Source of the DNA: Salisaeta longa DSM 21114
GTDB lineage: Bacteria > Bacteroidota > Rhodothermia > Rhodothermales > Salinibacteraceae
Length of the DNA stretch: 64,000 nucleotides
Assembly: GCF_000419585.1 (NCBI RefSeq)
Contig: NZ_ATTH01000001.1
Location: 2,767,001-2,831,000, forward strand
Reading direction: 5' to 3'
Made by a program: the position numbers and the translations under genes. Below the pieces are notes generated by a model. That model was not told the origin of the DNA. It did not search any database and saw nothing but the letters and a program-made list of their open reading frames with translations. Positions 15,659-24,809 of this stretch are shown here, piece by piece (the stretch's first letter is position 1; every line of letters starts with the position of its first letter).

Positions 15659-18077
15659 TTTTCAGCGGTCCGATACCCTGCGCGTCCTGGGCGACGGGCG
15701 CACCTATCGGGTGCCCGACTACACGAACCTCTTTGTCGTCACGCTGCCCCCGAATGCCAATCGCGATTCAGTGGTTGCCCGGCTAAATCGATTGCCCGGA
15801 GTCCAGTACGCCGAGAAGAACCAGCGTCCCGCCCCACGATTTTCTCCTGGTAATCGGTCGCACACGGTTTCTTCCCAACCCCAGAGCGCAACCGACGAAG
15901 TGATTCCTCCGAACCAGGAAGATTTCGACAAGCAGTGGGGGCTTCGCAACACCAGCGGCCCCGACATTGAGGCCACGAAGGCGTGGACCTACACGAAAGG
16001 AAGCAACAACGTCACGATTGGCATCGTTGACGGAGGCATCAAGGCCGGCCACGTAGAGCTGTCGGGCAAGGTCAGCGGATACACCGGGACCACAGATCAC
16101 AGCACCGCTGTCGCTGGAATTGCTGCCGCGAAGGGCGATAATCCTGCAGGCAGGATCGCCGGCGTGGACTGGTATGCCAAAATTCACTCCGAACCACTCG
16201 GTGGACTCGTGAACACCGCCCAGTCGATCGAGGACGCCGTGACGGCCGGGGCTTCCGTGATTAACAACAGCTGGGGATTTGCTGATCAGTCGACGACCCT
16301 AACGCAGGCACTTCGTAGCGCGTATGAGGCCGACGTTCTTCTGGTTCACGCCAATCCATATAAGGACGGTATACCTGGCCAAACGTCCAGCTATCCCAAC
16401 AACGTGGGACCCTGGATCGTCAACGTGGGAGCCATGAATCAAAGCGGGTCGCCGTGGGACAACACCGGGTCTCGCTCCTTTACAGACGTAGCGGCTCCAG
16501 GGGTGGATATTTACACGAGTGCAGCTTCCGTCGACTACTACTCTTTCGACGGCACGTCACTGGCTGCTCCCTTCGTAACAGGCACGGCCAGCCTGCTGCT
16601 GTCCGCCGAGCCGAGCCTTCACACCCATGACATTGAGTACCTTTTGAAGCGAACGGCGCAGAGCTATGGGAGCGGCCACGACCCAGAGGTGGGCTACGGT
16701 ATGATCGACGCCCATGCGGCCGTTCGGCGCGTCAGCGACCCCTACGAGGTGAGCCACGGCCCGGCCTCGTTCACGAAGCTCTACAACGACGATAGCGTGA
16801 GTTTCCCTAACGGGTTTACCTCCAGCGGGGGCGTACACTATGGCGCGGGCATATACATCTGTGACATCTACAAGCTAAGCGCGTCGGCGTCCTCGCCTGA
16901 CTTCTACTACGAAGAAGAACCCTGGTTTTGGCTGCCCGTCACCGAGCCTGGGTTCTCGGCGGCCAACCCCAACGACGGAGACCGGTACCTGTCGAAGTCC
17001 GTCTCGAAAAGCTCGGCGGAGGCAACGACCTTTTTCTACTACATTGAGACAAGCGTCAATGGGCAGGAGATCGGGTGGATCCCCTTCGATCCCACGGTGC
17101 ATAAGCGGGGCGGACGCTTTCAGTACACCGTGATCGGTAGCCCCGGAACGCCTCCCCTGGATGTCTCCCTCTCGGGGCCCACGTCGCTTGCCAGTGGCGA
17201 GCAGGGCACCTGGACCGCTTCGGTCACCGGCGGCAGCGGATCCATCAGCTATGCCTGGAAGGCCAGTAACCCCCAAAGCTTTAGCTGGTACGACCTGCCG
17301 TGCACCACGAGTTCATGCAGCCACGCGTTTTTCAACGACACCAATACGGTCATACCCAATGGCGGCATTCGCGTGACGGTCACCCGGGGAGGCGAGACGG
17401 ATACGCAGACGCGCAACATTTCTGTGCTTCCGAGCGGGCCGAACTGCCCCGATGGCGGCCTTGTTTGCTACCCAACAACGGGCTTTCTCGCTGCGGGAGC
17501 GCGCCTGCAAGGGCTCGCAGTGCAAGCTCCGGCCCCGGGCACGGCGACGCTTCGCTGGGCCGCTACCGGCTCCCTGCCCGCGGCGCGCTTTGTCATCGAG
17601 CACCGCGCCGATACCACCGGCGCGTGGCAACGTCTGGGCGTCGTACCTTCGGCCGACTCGGCGGCCGTCGACACGACCCATGGCCCCTCCTACGCCTTCA
17701 CCGCGCGTGGGCTGCCGGCCGGTCCGCGCCAGTTGCGCCTGCGCTACCGCCCGGCCGGGAAGGCCCCGGCGGCCTGGACCTCGGCGCCGCAGGCCGTGCG
17801 CGTGCCGCTGGGCACGGCCTACCGGCTTCGGGCCTACCCGAACCCGATGCACAGGCAAGCCACCGTCGAGCTGACGGTGCGCAAGGCCCAACGGGTGCAG
17901 GTGCACGTCTACGACGTGCTCGGGCGGCGCGTACAAACGCTCTACCGCGGCCGGCTGGCGGCGTCGACGCCGCTGCGCCTGACGCTGAAGGGCGCGCACC
18001 TGGCCAGCGGGCTGTACTTTGTGCGGGCGGTGGGCGCGCACGTCCGGGCCACCCGGCGCTTGAGCGTGGTGCGGTAG
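15411..18077 (+). CDS. Secreted S8 subtilisin-family protease with type IX secretion tail
   Basis: This 888-residue protein has a signal peptide ending near LHAQQG (residue 25) and an inhibitor-like propeptide (about 30-140). The S8 domain has Asp207 in GIVDGGIKAGH, His230 in TTDHSTAVAGI, the oxyanion Asn in VINNSWGF (285/286) and Ser383 in FDGTSLAAPFV, so the triad is complete. The His motif is atypical: subtilisins usually have GHGTHVAG. A middle region of about 250 residues includes an Ig-like stretch near 585-690. Residues about 803-888 (AYPNPMHRQATVEL, VHVYDVLGRRVQTLYRG, ASGLYFVRAVG) form the Por-type C-terminal domain that sends proteins through the type IX system to the cell surface. 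The preceding PrcB-like lipoprotein is a likely partner. Confidence 0.9.
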   Translation: MTMRTFFWTILVLGLCFSTPLHAQQGPPDPPVERQVIVMFETDAAALPHGATRAEIGQARLPGPVKGVLQRAGARRIARGFPDFQRSDTLRVLGDGRTYRVPDYTNLFVVTLPPNANRDSVVARLNRLPGVQYAEKNQRPAPRFSPGNRSHTVSSQPQSATDEVIPPNQEDFDKQWGLRNTSGPDIEATKAWTYTKGSNNVTIGIVDGGIKAGHVELSGKVSGYTGTTDHSTAVAGIAAAKGDNPAGRIAGVDWYAKIHSEPLGGLVNTAQSIEDAVTAGASVINNSWGFADQSTTLTQALRSAYEADVLLVHANPYKDGIPGQTSSYPNNVGPWIVNVGAMNQSGSPWDNTGSRSFTDVAAPGVDIYTSAASVDYYSFDGTSLAAPFVTGTASLLLSAEPSLHTHDIEYLLKRTAQSYGSGHDPEVGYGMIDAHAAVRRVSDPYEVSHGPASFTKLYNDDSVSFPNGFTSSGGVHYGAGIYICDIYKLSASASSPDFYYEEEPWFWLPVTEPGFSAANPNDGDRYLSKSVSKSSAEATTFFYYIETSVNGQEIGWIPFDPTVHKRGGRFQYTVIGSPGTPPLDVSLSGPTSLASGEQGTWTASVTGGSGSISYAWKASNPQSFSWYDLPCTTSSCSHAFFNDTNTVIPNGGIRVTVTRGGETDTQTRNISVLPSGPNCPDGGLVCYPTTGFLAAGARLQGLAVQAPAPGTATLRWAATGSLPAARFVIEHRADTTGAWQRLGVVPSADSAAVDTTHGPSYAFTARGLPAGPRQLRLRYRPAGKAPAAWTSAPQAVRVPLGTAYRLRAYPNPMHRQATVELTVRKAQRVQVHVYDVLGRRVQTLYRGRLAASTPLRLTLKGAHLASGLYFVRAVGAHVRATRRLSVVR

Positions 18078-18285
18078 CTATGCGTATCCGCTCTTGAATG
18101 TGCATCCTCAAAGAACAACGGCTGGGCCCGTTGGAGCATACGCTGTGTGCGTCCGGCGGGCCCCCTGGTTGGACCCACGCGGCGCGCTATGTTCGTGCAG
18201 GCTTTGCGCGGACCGGCAGAACGCCGCCCGCGACCTTCCGTACGCCAACTGTTAGGTACCGCGCCCAAGCCATCTGCCCGCTCCT

Positions 18286-20643
18286 ATGCGCCACATCGAA
18301 CTTGCCACGCCCGATCCGCAGAGCACCGTACAGGCCGATCCGGACGCCCAAGAGCGCATCCTGCAAGGGCTGAACACGGAGCAGCGCGCGGCGGTGACGG
18401 CCACCGAGGGGCCCGTCATGATCATCGCGGGCCCCGGCTCGGGCAAAACGCGCACGCTCACGCACCGCATCGCCTACCTGCTGGCCACCGGCAAGGCGCA
18501 GCCCTGGGAGATCATCGCGCTGACCTTCACCAACAAGGCGGCCCGCGAGATGAAGGAGCGCGTGCACCAGCTCGTGGGCGACCGCACCCGCGGCATGTGG
18601 GTGGGCACGTTCCATTCCTCGTTTGCACGCCTCCTGCGCCGCGAGGGCGACAAGATAGGGTACTCCAAAGATTTCTCGATTTACGACACCAGCGACGCGG
18701 AGCGCATCATCAAGCAAGAGATGACGCGCCTCAACATTGGCACCGACGACGTGCGCCCGCGGTCGGTGCAGCGCCTCATCTCCAGCGCCAAAAACGAGAT
18801 GATTGCGCCGTCCGATTATGCCCAAACGGCCCGTGGACAGGCGCAAGACGTGGCGGCGCAAATCTACCCGCTCTACGAAAAAGCCCTGCGGCGCGCCAAC
18901 GCCATGGATTTCGACGACCTGCTGCTCAAGCCGGTCGAGCTCTTTAACAAGCACCCAGAGGTGCTTAACAAGTATCAGGAGAAGTGGGCGTACGTCCACA
19001 TCGACGAGTACCAGGACACCAACCACACGCAGTACACGCTGGCGAAGCAACTGGCCGGCGGGCACCAAAACATCTGCGTGGTGGGCGACGATGCCCAGAG
19101 CATTTACGCCTTCCGCGGGGCCGACATCACCAACATCCTGTCGTTTGAGCGGGACTACCCCAACGCCACCACCGTGCGGCTGGAGCGCAACTACCGCTCC
19201 ACCAAAAACATCCTGGCCCTGGCCGATTCCATCATCGACCAGAACGACAACCAGCTCGACAAGTCGCTGTGGACCGACAACGTGACGGGCGAGCCGGTGA
19301 CGCTCATTGAGGCGCTGGGCGAAAAGGATGAAGCCCAAAAGATTGAGCGGAAGATCCGCGACCTCTACGCCCGCGAGAACCTGGGGTACGGCGATTTTGC
19401 GGTGCTGTACCGCACCAACGCCCAAAGCCGCGCTATTGAGGAGGCCATGCGCCGCGCCAACGTGCCGTACCGCATCATTGGCGGCACCTCGTTCTACGAC
19501 CGCAAGGAAATTAAGGACGTGCTGGCATACCTCAAGCTGCTGGTCAACCCGAACGACACGGCCAGCGTGGAGCGCATCATCAACTACCCGCGCCGCGGGA
19601 TTGGCCGCACCACGCAAGAGCGCATCCGCCGCTACGCACAGGAACACGAGCTGACGCTGTGGCAGGCCATCGAGGAGGTGGAAAACATCGACGCGCTGGG
19701 CACGCGGGCCGTGAACGCGGTCGACAAGTTTCGCTTTCTGATTGGCAAGTACATTGGCAAGCGCGGGCAAGGGCCGGCCGACGAGCTGGCGCGCGACCTC
19801 ATCAAGGAGGCCGGCGTGATGGCGGATTTCCGAAAGGAGCACACCCGCGAAAACCTGCGGCGGTGGGAGAACGTGCAGGAGCTCATCAGTGCCGTCTCGG
19901 AGCATGTGGCCACCGGCGACGACGCGTCGCTGAGCACGTTTTTGCAAGAGGTGGCGCTGCTCACCGATCAGGACGAGGACGAGACGACCGACCGGGTGAC
20001 GCTCATGACGCTGCATGCGTCGAAGGGGCTCGAATTTCCGGTCGTGTTTGTGGCCGGACTGGAGGAAGGCCTCTTTCCGCTGGAACGCGCGGCGCAGGAG
20101 AAAAAAGAGCTGGAGGAGGAGCGGCGCCTCTTTTACGTGGGCGCGACGCGGGCCGAGGAGCGCCTTTTCTTGAGCTGGGCGCGTAGCCGCTATCGCTACG
20201 GCAAGCAAAAGAGCAATTCGCGCAGTCGCTTCCTGGAGGAAATTGACACCGACGTGGTGCGCACGGAGGGCGGCGGTACGCTGCGGCAAAAGAAGAACCG
20301 CTTTCAGGCATCGGGCGGCGGGTCCACGAAATCGAGCGGCCGCTACGACGGCGTCGATCCGCACTATTACCGGAAGAACCTGCGCGGGGGCGGATCGAAC
20401 GAGACGAAGCGCCGCACCAAGCGCGTGCAGCGCACCACGGGGGGCGGGCGCCGGGTGGTGTACGACGAGGACTACAGCGAGATCGTACCCGGGGCCCGCG
20501 TAGAACACAAGAAGTTTGGCGAGGGCAAGGTGCAGTCGGTTGACGGGCGCGGCGAGAAGGCCACCGCGGTGGTCTACTTCGGCTCGGACGTGGGCAATAA
20601 GAAGCTGAAGCTGAAGTTTGCGAAACTGCGTCGCATCGGCTAA
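18286..20643 (+). CDS. pcrA: UvrD/PcrA-family 3'-5' DNA helicase
   Basis: This 785-residue superfamily 1A helicase unwinds DNA in repair and clears recombination or replication blocks. It shows LNTEQRAAVTATEGPVMIIA (Q motif), motif I AGPGSGKTRTLTHR near residue 50, motif Ia LTFTNKAAREMKERV, motif II VHIDEYQDTNHTQY near residue 240 and motif III VVGDDAQSIYAFRGAD. It continues with motif IV VRLERNYRSTKNIL, motif V TLMTLHASKGLEFPVVF near residue 575, and motif VI YVGATRAEERLFLSWA. A basic linker and a C-terminal Tudor-like segment (PGARVEHKKFGEGKVQSVD) are as in PcrA. PcrA and UvrD are hard to tell apart by sequence alone, so the symbol is a best guess. It stands alone between unrelated genes. 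Confidence 0.92.
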   Translation: MRHIELATPDPQSTVQADPDAQERILQGLNTEQRAAVTATEGPVMIIAGPGSGKTRTLTHRIAYLLATGKAQPWEIIALTFTNKAAREMKERVHQLVGDRTRGMWVGTFHSSFARLLRREGDKIGYSKDFSIYDTSDAERIIKQEMTRLNIGTDDVRPRSVQRLISSAKNEMIAPSDYAQTARGQAQDVAAQIYPLYEKALRRANAMDFDDLLLKPVELFNKHPEVLNKYQEKWAYVHIDEYQDTNHTQYTLAKQLAGGHQNICVVGDDAQSIYAFRGADITNILSFERDYPNATTVRLERNYRSTKNILALADSIIDQNDNQLDKSLWTDNVTGEPVTLIEALGEKDEAQKIERKIRDLYARENLGYGDFAVLYRTNAQSRAIEEAMRRANVPYRIIGGTSFYDRKEIKDVLAYLKLLVNPNDTASVERIINYPRRGIGRTTQERIRRYAQEHELTLWQAIEEVENIDALGTRAVNAVDKFRFLIGKYIGKRGQGPADELARDLIKEAGVMADFRKEHTRENLRRWENVQELISAVSEHVATGDDASLSTFLQEVALLTDQDEDETTDRVTLMTLHASKGLEFPVVFVAGLEEGLFPLERAAQEKKELEEERRLFYVGATRAEERLFLSWARSRYRYGKQKSNSRSRFLEEIDTDVVRTEGGGTLRQKKNRFQASGGGSTKSSGRYDGVDPHYYRKNLRGGGSNETKRRTKRVQRTTGGGRRVVYDEDYSEIVPGARVEHKKFGEGKVQSVDGRGEKATAVVYFGSDVGNKKLKLKFAKLRRIG

Positions 20644-20689
20644 GCGCGGGAGGTGCGATCTCCATGTGCGGGCCGGAACCCTCTATTGC

Positions 20690-20912
20690 GGAGATTGCCG
20701 CGTCACTCACCTCCGTTCGTTCCTCGCAATGACACCAAGACTTAGATGAAGGTTTGAGCGTTGATGGTTCAAATGGTCGTTCGGTTCGATTTGTGCTACT
20801 GCACGCCCAACGCACAAAAAAGCAAAAATCCATGTGTCATCGCGAGGACTGCGGGGCCTTGGTCATGCCACTGGTGCGGATGCGAAGGACGTGGGGGCCG
20901 AAGGTCATATCT
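20690..20912 (+). repeat. Dispersed non-coding repeat, copy 1 (inverted relative to copy 2)
   Basis: This copy lies in the 480-base gap between pcrA and the large outer-membrane gene. Its reverse complement aligns along nearly its full length with 29293-29489. Shared blocks are the 15-mer CGTTGGGCGTGCAGT, the 11-mer CATTTGAACCA and the end block AGATATGACCTTCGGCC. The core is bounded by TCGCAATGACA (20724-20734) and TGTCATCGCGA (20835-20845), which form imperfect inverted ends. A GGAGATTGC-type block lies outside. Further TCACCCTGGAAAGG-like and GGTGCGATCTCCATGT (20652 and 20936) repeats extend the unit toward 21.05 kb. No transposase is nearby. It resembles a MITE-like or REP-like sequence. 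Confidence 0.8.
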
Positions 20913-21123
20913 ATGATGGGGCCAGAGGTCATGCCATAGGTGCGATCTCCATGTATGGGCAGAGGCGCCCCATTGCGGAGATTCCACCTTTCCAGGGTGA
21001 CCCAGCGCAGTGTGACCTAGCGGCTCCCTTTCAAGATGACTGCGCGGCCCGGGCGCTTTCCATTGGGGCGTCCGTGCCGTATGGTGCATACGCTGTTGCT
21101 CCCTCGGTTTTTGCCTCGCGGGC

Positions 21124-24100
21124 ATGCGCTGTTGCGCCGTGTACATCTGGTTGCTGCTGATGGGCCTCCTGGGAGGGCACGCGGCCGCCGCGCAAGACAC
21201 CACGCGCGTGTTTGGCGACCTGGCCGCCCACCGCGACACCATCGACGCCTTTCGGCCGCAGCCGTTCGCGTTGCGCCCGTGGATTCTGCCCGGCTCGGCG
21301 CGCATCTACCTCAACGGCGCCCGCCTCGACACCAGCGCGTACCGCCTCCACACGCAGCGCGGACGCCTCTGGGTGGTGCGGCCCCGTCGCCTGGGCCTGG
21401 CCGACACGCTCGTCGCGGTATACCGCACGTATCCTTTTCCGCTTGCGCAGCGCTACCGCCGCGGCCCGCGCGATACCACCGCAACGGCCCGCCGGGGCGC
21501 GCCCAACGCGACGCGCGCCGACGCCCCCGCCGATCCCTTCGCGGGGCTCGCCATCCAAAGCAGCGGGTCGATCACGCGGGGCGTGGTGGCCGGCACCAAC
21601 CGCGACGCCAACCTCGCCTCGGGCCTGCGCATGCAGCTGCAGGGCAACGTGACCAAAGACGTGTCGGTGCGCGCGGTGCTTACCGACGCCAACACGCCGC
21701 TGCAGCCGGCCGGCACCACGCAGCGGCTGCGCGACTTCGACCGCGTCTTTATGGAGGTGAACGCGCCGCCCGGCACCATGCAGCTGGGCGACATCGACGC
21801 CCGCTTTTCCACCAGCCGCTTCGCGCAGTTCGCGCGGCGCCTGCAAGGCGCGAAGGTCGAAAGCCAGGCGGTGGGCCCCGCCGTGGGCCTCGCGGAAGGA
21901 TCGGCCACGGTGGTCGGGGCCGTATCGCGCGGGCAGTTCCGCACCCAAACCGTCGACCTCCGCGACGGCGTGCAGGGCCCCTACCGCCTGCGCGGCGCCA
22001 ACGGCGAGCGCTTCATCATCGTCGTGGCCGGCTCCGAGACGGTGTACCTCGACGGCGAGCGCCTCACGCGCGGCCGCACCAACGACTACACCATCGACTA
22101 CGCCGCCGCCGAGCTCACCTTTACGGCCAACCGCCTCATCACCGACGACCGCCGCCTCACCGTTACCTTTCAGTACCGCACCAGCGCGTTCGATCGCACG
22201 CTCGTGGGCGCCCAAACGCAGGCCGCGTTCTGGACCACCGCCCAGGGCGCACCGCGCGTGCGCCTCGGGGCCACCGTCCTCCGCGAGGCCGACGGCCAGA
22301 ACTTTGGCGCGGCGTTCGACCTCTCCGCTGCCGACTCCACCCGCCTGCGCCAGGCCGGCGACGCGCAAGCCTTCCGCCAAACCGCCGAGCAGGTGCCCTT
22401 CGATCCCGAAGCGCCCTACATCCAGTACGCGCGTCGCGTGACGGCCGCCGGCGACACCATCTTCTCCGTCCTCGAAACCGCGCCGCCCCCCGGCGCGCCG
22501 GTGTACCGGGTCGACTTCACGTTCGTCGGTGCCGGCAACGGCGCCTACGTGCCGGGCACGCGTGCCGCCAATGGGCTGGCCTACACGTACGAGGGACCGG
22601 GCGAGGGCCGCTACGCCCCGGTTGCCCCCATCCCGGCGCCGCAGGAGCAGCGCATCGTCGACCTGCATGGCACGCTGACGCCTGTGCGCGGCGTTACGCT
22701 GGTGGGCGAGTGGGCGCAATCGTACAACGACCTGAACCGCTTCTCGGCGCGCGATGCCGCCAACGACCGCGCGCAGGCCTACCGGGCCGGCCTCCGCCTC
22801 GATTCTCTCAACGTCGGCTGGGGGCGCCTGGGGGCCACGTTCTCGCGCGAGCGCCGCGGGGCCTCATTCGTAACGTTTGAGCCCACGCGGGCCATCGAGT
22901 TTAACCGCCGCTGGAACCTCGACCGTAGCGGCACCGCACTTCCCGACGCCCTCCGCGCCGCCGGCGACGAAGTGCTCACCGAAGCACAGGTCCGTTGGCA
23001 GCCCGCCGCCGTAGTATCGGTGGAAAGCGGGTGGGGGCAGTTTCAGATTGGCGATGCCTTTACGGCCCGGCGCCAGACGGGCGCCCTCCGCGCGGGCCAC
23101 TCAGGCCCCACCCTTGGCTACCGTGTGAGCCGGGTTGCGAGCACCAACCGCGCCACCGACCGGTCGGGCACGTGGCTGAAGCAGCACGGCACCCTGCGCT
23201 ATCCGTTGGGGGATGCGCAGCTTACGCCGCGCCTGGCCATTTCGCACGAGCGCCGCATGCAGCGTACCCTCAGCGGACGCCTCACCGATGGGTCGTTCGT
23301 GTTTGTGGAGGTGCAGCCGGGCGTGGGCCTTACGGCCGGGGCGTGGCGCGTAACCGGCAGCGTCGCCTACCGCCAAACCGACGAGGCCGCTGCCGACACG
23401 CTGCGCGCGGCCTCCACATCGTGGACGGTGCAGTCGGGCGTGGCCTTCGATCCGGCCGGCGCGCTGCGGACCCGCGCGCAGGTGGGCTACCGGTCGCGGC
23501 GCATCCGCGACTACTTTCGGATCAATCGCGGGCGGGCGGGCACCGAGAGCTTGCTGCTGCAGCTGGAGGCCACCGCCGCCCCGCTCGACCGGGGCCTGGA
23601 GTGGTCGTTCTTTTACGAAGGCCGCACCGAGCGTACCCCTACGCAGCAGGAGGTGTACCTGCGCACGGGGCCCGACCTCGGCCAGTACGTGTGGACCGAT
23701 CTCAACGGCGACGGCCTGCAGCAAACCGACGAGTTCATCCCCGAGACGACACCCAACGAAGGCGAATACGTCCAGAGCTTCATCCCGTCAGACGAGCTGA
23801 CGCCGGTAGTGAGCGTCGATGCGCGCACCACGCTCCGCTGGGAGCCGCGCCGCTGGTGGGACACGGCAACGGCTTGGTGGAAGCAGGGGCTGAGTCACCT
23901 TTCCACGCGCACCGTTGTTGAAGTGGCGGAGGAAAATGCGCAAGCAGATATCGCCTCCATCTACTTGCTCAACCTGTCGCGCTTTCGCACGCCGGGGGCC
24001 ACGCTCAGCGGGCGCTTGCGCCTGCAACAGACCGCCGCGCTGTTTCGAGATGAAGTGGCCTACGGGGTAGAGGGCACGTTTAGTCAGGTGCGCACGTTGC

Positions 24101-24651
24101 GCGACCGGGCGGCCAACACGCAGCGCAGCTTCCTGAACAGCTGGAGCGTGGAGGGCTACTGGCGGTTTGCCGACGCGTGGACGGCGCGCCTGCGCGGGGT
24201 GTGGGCGCTCGACCGGCAGCGCAGCAGCGCGTTCGACTCGCGCAGCTTCGCCATCCAGACGCGCCAGGCCGAGCCGACGCTCACGTACCGCCCGCACCCT
24301 AGCGTGGCGCTCACCGCACAGGGCATCCTCGCGCAGAAAACCGATCGCTTGGGCAACCGATCGGCGCAGTTGGTGCGCGTGCCGCTTGTGGTGGAGTGGG
24401 CCCGGGCGGGGGCGTTTCGGTGGACGGCGCGCGCCGAAGTGTCGAACGTGCGCCTTACGGGCGCGGCCCGCGGGCTGGCGCAGTTTGAGCTTACCGACGG
24501 CCGCGGCCCCGGCACCTCGTACCTGTGGCGCGTGCAGGGGCAACTTAGCCTCTCCCAAACGTTAAGCGCCACCATCGCCTACGACGGCCGCGCCCCGTCC
24601 AACGCTCCCACCATTCACACCGCACGGGTGCAACTTACGGCAAGCTTCTGA
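21124..24651 (+). CDS. Large outer-membrane beta-barrel-type protein, function unknown
   Basis: This 1175-residue protein starts with a signal peptide ending near HAAAAQD (residue 23). From about residue 180 on it shows amphipathic, alternating beta strands rich in Thr, Arg, Tyr and Phe, up to the C-terminal IHTARVQLTASF, as in outer-membrane barrels. Two recurring sub-motifs of large Bacteroidota-line surface proteins can be seen. One is TNDYTIDYAAAELTFTANR followed by a TVTFQYRTSAFDRTLVG stretch, near residue 320. The other is an EF-hand-like acidic loop WTDLNGDGLQQTDEFIPET near residue 860. I cannot assign a function; transport, surface structure or motility-related roles are all open. The GC-rich start is preceded by the repeat-containing gap. 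It is not obviously in an operon. Confidence 0.8.
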   Translation: MRCCAVYIWLLLMGLLGGHAAAAQDTTRVFGDLAAHRDTIDAFRPQPFALRPWILPGSARIYLNGARLDTSAYRLHTQRGRLWVVRPRRLGLADTLVAVYRTYPFPLAQRYRRGPRDTTATARRGAPNATRADAPADPFAGLAIQSSGSITRGVVAGTNRDANLASGLRMQLQGNVTKDVSVRAVLTDANTPLQPAGTTQRLRDFDRVFMEVNAPPGTMQLGDIDARFSTSRFAQFARRLQGAKVESQAVGPAVGLAEGSATVVGAVSRGQFRTQTVDLRDGVQGPYRLRGANGERFIIVVAGSETVYLDGERLTRGRTNDYTIDYAAAELTFTANRLITDDRRLTVTFQYRTSAFDRTLVGAQTQAAFWTTAQGAPRVRLGATVLREADGQNFGAAFDLSAADSTRLRQAGDAQAFRQTAEQVPFDPEAPYIQYARRVTAAGDTIFSVLETAPPPGAPVYRVDFTFVGAGNGAYVPGTRAANGLAYTYEGPGEGRYAPVAPIPAPQEQRIVDLHGTLTPVRGVTLVGEWAQSYNDLNRFSARDAANDRAQAYRAGLRLDSLNVGWGRLGATFSRERRGASFVTFEPTRAIEFNRRWNLDRSGTALPDALRAAGDEVLTEAQVRWQPAAVVSVESGWGQFQIGDAFTARRQTGALRAGHSGPTLGYRVSRVASTNRATDRSGTWLKQHGTLRYPLGDAQLTPRLAISHERRMQRTLSGRLTDGSFVFVEVQPGVGLTAGAWRVTGSVAYRQTDEAAADTLRAASTSWTVQSGVAFDPAGALRTRAQVGYRSRRIRDYFRINRGRAGTESLLLQLEATAAPLDRGLEWSFFYEGRTERTPTQQEVYLRTGPDLGQYVWTDLNGDGLQQTDEFIPETTPNEGEYVQSFIPSDELTPVVSVDARTTLRWEPRRWWDTATAWWKQGLSHLSTRTVVEVAEENAQADIASIYLLNLSRFRTPGATLSGRLRLQQTAALFRDEVAYGVEGTFSQVRTLRDRAANTQRSFLNSWSVEGYWRFADAWTARLRGVWALDRQRSSAFDSRSFAIQTRQAEPTLTYRPHPSVALTAQGILAQKTDRLGNRSAQLVRVPLVVEWARAGAFRWTARAEVSNVRLTGAARGLAQFELTDGRGPGTSYLWRVQGQLSLSQTLSATIAYDGRAPSNAPTIHTARVQLTASF

Positions 24652-24809
24652 CGCGCTAGGCCGCCAGCGGGCATGCTCGCCTGTGGGTAGCCCAACAGCG
24701 CGCAGAAAAAGATCGGGAGGAACCCGCGAGCGCCGTCTGCAAGTGGGCGCGCTGCTTTGTTCATTGGTCAGCCCATAGAGGAGAAACCGGTTCGCTGCAT
24801 CTACTTCTA

